Made by a program: the position numbers and the translations under genes. A model generated the notes under the pieces. It was not told where the DNA came from, made no database searches, and saw nothing but the letters and a program-made list of their open reading frames with translations. From positions 124,001 through 188,000 of the forward strand of contig CALAUA010000012.1 of NCBI GenBank assembly GCA_937891975.1: a stretch of DNA of 64,000 nt, in the 5' to 3' direction. Shown here piece by piece: positions 59,201 through 64,000 of the stretch (position 1 is its first letter; each line of letters opens with the position of its first letter). Source of the DNA: an uncultured Bacteroidales bacterium. Lineage in GTDB: Bacteria; Bacteroidota; Bacteroidia; Bacteroidales; Paludibacteraceae.

Positions 59201-60632
59201 GTTTGGCAATGCAGGAACATTCAGTGGTGGCGTATATCACGATAATTTCTTGGATATCAGTTTTGATTTGCGTGCTCGTGCTAACAATATGTTGGTTATG
59301 GACTTACCTGCAGATCAACAATCATTCTTCTATGGGAAAGTATTTGGTACAGGTGATGTGCATATATATGGAGATGAAATGGACTGCCAAATTGACGTAA
59401 ACGCTCGCACAGAAGCTAACACCAAGTTCTTCTTAAATATCAATAGTGCAAGCCAAGCAACTACTTCTAACTTTATTACATTTGTTCAAGCAGATACGAC
59501 ATCCAATTATCTGCTCAGTTTGCTACAACCAAAAAAAGAAAAAGTGAAGGTTAATAAACCCGAAAGCAGAATGCGGTTATCATTACAAGGGGAAGTGACA
59601 CCACTGGCAGAGATTAATATCAAACTAGGTGCAGATGATGGCATTAAAGGACGCGGCGAAGGCAATCTAAAGTTGGTATATGAGTACCCATCAGAGGACA
59701 TACAAATGCAAGGAACATATACCCTGCAATCTGGTCAATTTGACTTCTCACTAGGCAATGTAGTAAGACGTAATTTCACCATTCGCGAGGGTAGTCAAAT
59801 CACATGGGATAGCGACCCGCTTGCACCTATGTTGGATATTACAGGTTATTATCATACTACAGCATCGTTGCGCGATTTGTTTGGAAGTGAAAGTAGCCAA
59901 ATTGCTACTGACCGTAATTCGGTGCCAGTCAATTGCGTGCTGCATATGACAGATGAACTATTCAACCCTATTTTGAATTTTGCAATAGAATTACCACAGT
60001 CTGATGAGTCGGTGCAAAGTCAAGTAAATTCGATGATCAACACTGATGAAATGTTGATGCGTCAGGTGATATACCTACTTGTGTTCAACCGTTTCTACAC
60101 ACCCGATTATCTGCAAAATACGCAGAACGTAGGTTTGAATGAGACCTATTCGCTACTATCTTCTACTATTACTGGGCAAATTAATTCGTGGCTTAGCAAA
60201 CTGACTGATGTGTTTACCATGGGATTCAATTTCCGAACAGATGGTGAGGGAGAAACGGCGAGCCAAGAGTATGAAGCTAACTTCCAAATCCACCCTATCA
60301 ATCAATTGGTAATCAATGGTAATTTTGGATATCGATACAATGACCTAAGCAATCGTCCGTTCTTTGGCGACCTGGAGATTGAATACCTGCTCACACCTAA
60401 TGGGAAACTCCGAGCAAAAGCATATACCCATACCGTAGATAAATATTCGCTTCGTCAAGCGAATACAGTACAAGGAGTAGGTTTTGTATTTAAGCACGAC
60501 TTTAATTGGGAGAAAAAATCCAAAATAGTAAAAGAAGAACAGAAATCCCGAAGGGATACCGAACCTTTACCGAAGGGGAAGAAAGAAAAAGTGAAGAAGG
60601 CAAAAAATAAGAACAATAAAAAAACACTATAA
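56289..60632 (+). CDS. tamB: TamB-like translocation/assembly protein
   Basis: About 1447 residues. A short Gln/Asn-rich head, one membrane helix (TFAIVAIVLGAFLLLLGGIVG), a very long beta-helical region, and the C-terminal DUF490/TamB domain with GTYTLQSGQFDFSLGNVVRR and YFTPDYLQ-like RFYTPDYLQNTQN. TamB-type proteins bridge inner and outer membranes and carry lipids or barrel proteins. No ATG is available at the start; GTG at 56289 is 26 bases below the -7 box, TTG at 56277 only 14. The tail is very Lys-rich (KGKKEKVKKAKNKNNKK). Confidence 0.92.
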   Translation: MQEANNPHIENEQDVVNTEQQRSTRKAKVKKTFAIVAIVLGAFLLLLGGIVGVLHIKGVQTFIVGKVADKLSEKLNVDASIASFHYRPLSHLVLDSVYLSDQQRDTLAFIEQLQLEFAPLALREQRINIQQLRLQNPYINLQSTSDSTLNIQFLIDTFKRDSVNFPFRLNIDHLVLDQTRVRYNEILVDQLDVALALPVLSMDSLDVQLHSLHLRAQMDRLDASFEANLNGNLDSIFAKEMQLIFRNERLFSGDVAVYHPTELDSLYMDAQCNDLYCNNALLQDLLSQLQMKPVELPTMVSNLGHVHYRGDIRGRLEDIDLHGAFTTALGAMNVNGDLHIDTTLSHIDFCGHLSTRKFQLGRLIDQADLGAVAFHAHVDGKIDSTSLTHCIAEADIHSIEVLGYKYKNIRIDGEMYSEEVNGSLAINDENIRLNINGLADWSEEDTRLDLTIDLAQFQPAKLNLIQQYPNLELGATTYISLYTSGKTEEMLDNLTGYVIIDSLQIQNGEVQTMMEQLKLLVDSELKAGVPFHQLRVQSDYLTANLSGAFRYQTLPATIQNLLHHYLPTLIDKPTLKRTDTNNLDFYAYFRGLDSLTQILDLGVELPSLPTIKGFIYEETGQLGLQAYIPNINTSGAKMEDITISLDNMDEQLNMSVYVLNHLPKDNPTAAKLGDIKANINLTAQNDNIDLSVELGNTDSVRNEGIISVSSQVTKHLGKPKFDIQVQPTHIILNDSAWSIGEANITYTSAEQTLDIDNFYLSTDYQLITADGRASRSANDSIDVVLHNINLDYILTYTEASKAISIMGPVTGKAQVYGVFSEPMLEAQAFIPNGGLNGIYLGDVTAEAVLDRESKSILIYGEIIDSTNHKVADVTGKVIPAQKWWGLDIACDSVDIHFIDFWTKGIIANPQGRGYGHVKVEGQERKVWVTGRALAKDAQITVPQIGATFYLTDSIFLDSTAIRFPDITVYDQFGNAGTFSGGVYHDNFLDISFDLRARANNMLVMDLPADQQSFFYGKVFGTGDVHIYGDEMDCQIDVNARTEANTKFFLNINSASQATTSNFITFVQADTTSNYLLSLLQPKKEKVKVNKPESRMRLSLQGEVTPLAEINIKLGADDGIKGRGEGNLKLVYEYPSEDIQMQGTYTLQSGQFDFSLGNVVRRNFTIREGSQITWDSDPLAPMLDITGYYHTTASLRDLFGSESSQIATDRNSVPVNCVLHMTDELFNPILNFAIELPQSDESVQSQVNSMINTDEMLMRQVIYLLVFNRFYTPDYLQNTQNVGLNETYSLLSSTITGQINSWLSKLTDVFTMGFNFRTDGEGETASQEYEANFQIHPINQLVINGNFGYRYNDLSNRPFFGDLEIEYLLTPNGKLRAKAYTHTVDKYSLRQANTVQGVGFVFKHDFNWEKKSKIVKEEQKSRRDTEPLPKGKKEKVKKAKNKNNKKTL

Positions 60633-60635
60633 CCC

Positions 60636-62213
60636 ATGTTGATTAAATGTTATGGCGCTGCGCCACAAGGTATTGATGCAGTGATTGTTACGATAGAGGT
60701 ACATGCAGTGCCTGGGTTTGAGTTTACCCTCGTAGGATTACCAGATAATGCAGTAAAAGAGAGCCATGAGCGCATCGTGGCTGCGTTGACTGTGAATGGT
60801 TACAACAAACCGCGCCATACGCTGACTATCAATATGGCACCTGCTGATATTAAGAAAGAGGGCGCTGCATATGACCTACCACTGGCTATTGGTATGCTGA
60901 CTGCGGAGGAAGAGGTAAAGACTGCGCTCTTGGGACAATATCTGATTATGGGTGAGTTGTCGCTGGATGGTACATTACAACCCATACAAGGCGTATTGCC
61001 TATGGCTTTGGCTGCACGAAAAGCGGGATTTAAAGGTATGATTTTGCCCGAACAAAATGCTCGCGAAGCGGCTGTTGTGCAGGGGTTGGAAGTATATGGG
61101 CTGAAGAACCTACTAGAAGTGGTGCGTTTCTTGAATGAGACACAGACTTTTGAGCCCACTCAAGTAGATACTGCTACAGAATTTGCAAACCATGCCTTCA
61201 CTTCTGATTTGGACTTCTCGGACGTTCGTGGGCAAGAGAATGTACGTCGTGCGATGGAAGTAGCCGCCGCTGGCGGACACAACATGCTGATGGTTGGTCC
61301 TCCAGGAGCAGGTAAAAGTATGATGGCAAAGCGTATGCCATCTATCCTACCTCCACTCAACTTGGAAGAGGCGTTGGAAACTACCAAGATTTATTCCGTG
61401 TCGGGTTTGATGGCACGCCGCAAAGAGAGCGATGGTATGTCAAGTGCGTTGATTGTGCAACGCCCATTCCGCAGCCCTCATCACACAGTGACCGATGTCG
61501 CTTTGGTGGGTGGTGGCACAAATCCTCATCCCGGAGAGATTAGTTTGGCACACAATGGAGTGCTTTTCTTAGATGAACTCCCTGAGTACAAGAGAAGTGC
61601 ATTGGAGGTAATGCGTCAGCCATTGGAAGATAGGAAGATATGTGTGACACGCACCAAGATGAGTGTGGAATATCCTGCGAGTTTTATGTTGGTGGCGGCT
61701 ATGAACCCTTGTCCATGTGGACACTATGGCGAAAATAACCCCGCGCACCCTTGTACTTGCACACCTGCGCAGATTCATCGCTATATGAGCCGTATATCAG
61801 GTCCTTTGTTGGATCGTATTGATATTCAATGTGATATACAAGCAGTCCCCTACTCTACACTGAAAGATGCTCAACCGGGTGAGAGTAGCAAAGTGATGCG
61901 TGAGCGAGTAATGCGCGCACGCGAAGTGCAACAGAAACGTTTTGCAGCATACAATGCAGAAGCTCAAAAGCCCGTACATTGCAATGCACAAATGACGCCT
62001 AAGTTGGTGCGCGAGTTTTGTCAGTTGGATGCGCAGGGCGATAAGATGCTTTCGTTCGCTATGGATAAGATGGGGCTCTCCGCACGTGCATATGACCGCA
62101 TATTAAAAGTAGCACGCACTATTGCGGACTTGGATGCTAGCGAGAATATCCAAATGCAACATATCTCCGAAGCTATCGGCTATCGCAGTTTGGATAGAGA
62201 GGATTGGGTGTAG
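60636..62213 (+). CDS. comM: YifB/ComM family AAA+ ATPase
   Basis: 525 residues. N-terminal Lon-like fold (MLIKCYGAAPQGIDAVIVTIEV), magnesium chelatase AAA+ core with GPPGAGKSMMAKRMPSILPP and FLDELPEYKRSALEVMRQPLED, and a C-terminal lid. ComM is a branch-migration helicase that helps integrate DNA after uptake. Four bases after tamB. Fits the comEC/HhH set in the window. Confidence 0.96.
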   Translation: MLIKCYGAAPQGIDAVIVTIEVHAVPGFEFTLVGLPDNAVKESHERIVAALTVNGYNKPRHTLTINMAPADIKKEGAAYDLPLAIGMLTAEEEVKTALLGQYLIMGELSLDGTLQPIQGVLPMALAARKAGFKGMILPEQNAREAAVVQGLEVYGLKNLLEVVRFLNETQTFEPTQVDTATEFANHAFTSDLDFSDVRGQENVRRAMEVAAAGGHNMLMVGPPGAGKSMMAKRMPSILPPLNLEEALETTKIYSVSGLMARRKESDGMSSALIVQRPFRSPHHTVTDVALVGGGTNPHPGEISLAHNGVLFLDELPEYKRSALEVMRQPLEDRKICVTRTKMSVEYPASFMLVAAMNPCPCGHYGENNPAHPCTCTPAQIHRYMSRISGPLLDRIDIQCDIQAVPYSTLKDAQPGESSKVMRERVMRAREVQQKRFAAYNAEAQKPVHCNAQMTPKLVREFCQLDAQGDKMLSFAMDKMGLSARAYDRILKVARTIADLDASENIQMQHISEAIGYRSLDREDWV

Positions 62214-62225
62214 CCTTAAATCACA

Positions 62226-63224
62226 CTATTTCAATCGTTTAAGTATATTATACCCTACTTGGGCTATCGCATTCAATGTGATAGCCCAAGTTTTATGTTT
62301 GATGCAAAGCTTGGTCCACCATGTCCAGCAATAAGCAGGTTCGGAATAGTGGGTATAGTCAGAACGATTTATAAAAGAATCTAATCGGTCATAAAAAGCA
62401 CGCACATCTGCTATTGTAGGAAGCTTCATCAGTCGTTTGCACGACATCCATATATTCCAACTACCTCCCTCTTTTATACCTAATGCACATGCAGAAGATT
62501 GATCATCTAACAAGTGATAGAACTTTAACATGCGCGTTCCAAGCAAGAAATAGTCTGAAAAATGTTTGTACGTACTAGTATGGGTTGTTGATGTAGCATT
62601 GTAGTGTACTCTATACGCGCATATATCGCTATACATCACGCGTTTAGCATGATATAGATGCACCGCTACAAAGTCAGCATCTTCAAATAAAACATCTTCC
62701 GCAAAAGAATAATTCACTTGTTGTAAAAAAGAATGTCTATAAATATAGGGCCATGGAGCACTTCCCCAATAAGGATGCTTTGTCTGCATGTCAATACCAG
62801 TGAATATGCCTTCTATAGTGATTGGTTCTTTTTCGGTGATATTGCCATATTCATCCACATTCACATAGTGCATTGCCACCATATCCAATTCGTTCTTCTC
62901 TGCCAATTGCAATGCTTGTAGTACTCCTTTATCGCTCTCATCATCGCTGTCCACATATACGATATATTTACCTTGCGCGATCGATACACCTCTATTGCGA
63001 GCTGCTCCTTGACGATGGTTTTCTGGTTGGCGAAGTAGTGTGATATTGGTATGCTGTTTTGCATATTGCTCAACCACTTGTACTGTATCATCTTTGGAGC
63101 AGTCATCAATGACGATCACTTCAAATTCATTTGCTTTGAGAGAAAGGTTATAGATGCTATTCAAGCAACGAGTAATAATATTACTCGCATTATAGGCAGG
63201 GATGATGAAAGAACAAAGTGGCAT
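62226..63224 (-). CDS. Family 2 glycosyltransferase
   Basis: 332 residues. GT-A start CSFIIPAYNASNIITRCLNSIY, VIDDCSKDDT, and the metal motif VYVDSDDESDKG near residue 92. No membrane helix. AT-rich. Seven bases separate it from the pyruvyl transferase gene upstream; the pair looks like a surface polysaccharide cluster that continues past the window. A start two codons earlier (63230) is possible. Confidence 0.9.
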   Translation of the reverse strand: MPLCSFIIPAYNASNIITRCLNSIYNLSLKANEFEVIVIDDCSKDDTVQVVEQYAKQHTNITLLRQPENHRQGAARNRGVSIAQGKYIVYVDSDDESDKGVLQALQLAEKNELDMVAMHYVNVDEYGNITEKEPITIEGIFTGIDMQTKHPYWGSAPWPYIYRHSFLQQVNYSFAEDVLFEDADFVAVHLYHAKRVMYSDICAYRVHYNATSTTHTSTYKHFSDYFLLGTRMLKFYHLLDDQSSACALGIKEGGSWNIWMSCKRLMKLPTIADVRAFYDRLDSFINRSDYTHYSEPAYCWTWWTKLCIKHKTWAITLNAIAQVGYNILKRLK

Positions 63225-63231
63225 AAGCAAG

Positions 63232-64000
63232 TTAAATTAATGGGCACACAGACAGTAATTTGTCTAAATCAATACGCATTGCAGACCAATTATCCAATTC
63301 GTTATGAATTTGAGATAGTTGAATATCAGTCACTAATAATGGGGTATCTATCGTTTTGCCAATAGACAAATAATAATCCTTAAATTTGAAATTATTATCT
63401 GGATGTTCATTATTTGTCAAACTAATCCACAGATTAGGAATTTTATATGCATCTGCTATGATGATTCCATGTAATGAAGAAGATAATATATACTCGCAGG
63501 AAAGAATTTTATCTATGAATTCGTTCCATTTATTAAACATTATTGGATCAATGAATAATACACTATCTCCTAAAAGAGTATGAAAGTGAGAAACAATAGA
63601 GCCGGTCAATGAAGTACTCGCGTGAAGTATTACACCATATTTGTATTGCTTTTCTACTTTTGGTTGATAATATCTCGGAAATAATAATGCAGGATCACCA
63701 TATATTTCTGGGCAATATATTCCATGATCCATCAAAACTTTGCGAGTTAATGGACCACGTACTGCTAATACTTGTTTTGGTTTTTGGATGTGATTCCATA
63801 ACTCATCTCTCGAGTTTAAACAACCACTACCCCATACTATTGTATCGGGTTCAATAGCCCATGGCAAAATGGAACCAACCATTGCTATTGATTGTTTTGC
63901 TGATGCGTACTTATATGGCAATGCTTTTCTGCCAGATATTAATTCGGCTAAGGTTAAATTGATATAATCACCCCAATTATATGGGGTAATCTTATGACTC
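63232..64000 (-). CDS. Polysaccharide pyruvyl transferase family protein, 5' end cut
   Basis: At least 256 residues; the frame is open to the right edge. The visible N-terminal part has TPYNWGDYINLTLAELISG, then VGSILPWAIEPDTIVWGSGCL, AVRGPLTRKVLMDHG, YGDPALLFPRYY and the late SSSLHGIIIADAY motif. Family members add pyruvate ketals to glycan sugars. An apparent start at 63921 is only an internal TTG. Confidence 0.88.
   Translation of the reverse strand, partial: SHKITPYNWGDYINLTLAELISGRKALPYKYASAKQSIAMVGSILPWAIEPDTIVWGSGCLNSRDELWNHIQKPKQVLAVRGPLTRKVLMDHGIYCPEIYGDPALLFPRYYQPKVEKQYKYGVILHASTSLTGSIVSHFHTLLGDSVLFIDPIMFNKWNEFIDKILSCEYILSSSLHGIIIADAYKIPNLWISLTNNEHPDNNFKFKDYYLSIGKTIDTPLLVTDIQLSQIHNELDNWSAMRIDLDKLLSVCPLI

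Overview
The window looks like a piece of a Bacteroidales chromosome. The evidence is the promoter form (TTG, then TAnnTTTG starting 23 bases downstream of the first T of TTG, ahead of most transcription units), the rnfBCDGEA gene order, and families typical of this order (DUF4924, PCMD, YfhO, an RprY-like regulator, Bacteroidota-type DnaX and TamB). No genus is claimed. Both ends are cut inside genes: a PEGA-domain protein at the left and a polysaccharide pyruvyl transferase at the right.

Layout. 1-11.1 kb: PEGA protein, Crp/Fnr regulator, a dolichyl-phosphate-type glycosyltransferase, an unknown protein, then a minus-strand run dnaX, metallophosphatase/beta-propeller protein, YgiQ radical SAM protein, M23 peptidase. 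11.3-24 kb: rubredoxin (short, on the plus strand), gdhA, a sensor kinase, a GHL10 hydrolase, rmuC, lipocalin, secreted alpha/beta hydrolase, TPM-LemA-DUF456 run, RidA, SPFH protein, a small lipoprotein. 24.4-31 kb: a small unknown protein, a repeat-rich spacer, and the RseC-like/rnfBCDGEA operon. 31-42.2 kb: YfhO protein, then an AT-rich nonulosonic (sialic-type) acid island with a sialyltransferase-like gene, glycosyltransferases, two HAD phosphatases, an acetyltransferase, neuB, an SpsF-like cytidylyltransferase, an IspD/TarI cytidylyltransferase, a GT4 enzyme, and thiL. 42.3-64 kb: rpe, comEC-xseA-HhH protein, response regulator, small unknown protein, ansA, pepD, tyrS, PCMD protein, tRNA-Gln, rplY, pth, hslR, DUF4924, nth, tamB, comM, and the start of a second polysaccharide cluster.

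The most unusual feature is a dispersed repeat family with a 7-base period (units such as GTTTAGA, GTGTAGG, TAATGGA, AGTTGAC), often carrying a short hairpin introduced by GGACG. It sits directly before start codons or after stop codons and also, in frame, inside at least five genes (ygiQ, the metallophosphatase gene, the RseC-like gene, yfhO, ispD/tarI), and it forms the ends of others (rnfB, thiL, the unknown gene at 3708). A second observation is a promoter subtype with a conserved TTGCRTATGTGCA block at fixed distance from the -7 box in front of dnaX, the Rnf operon, rpe, ansA and others.

How the genes work together: Rnf couples ferredoxin and NAD to an ion gradient; rubredoxin and glutamate dehydrogenase fit the same anaerobic redox and nitrogen metabolism. 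The 33.7-41 kb block could make, activate, modify and transfer a nonulosonic acid on a surface glycan. ComEC, the HhH protein and ComM suggest DNA uptake. Everything here is read by eye; family names rest on recognised motifs, not on searches.
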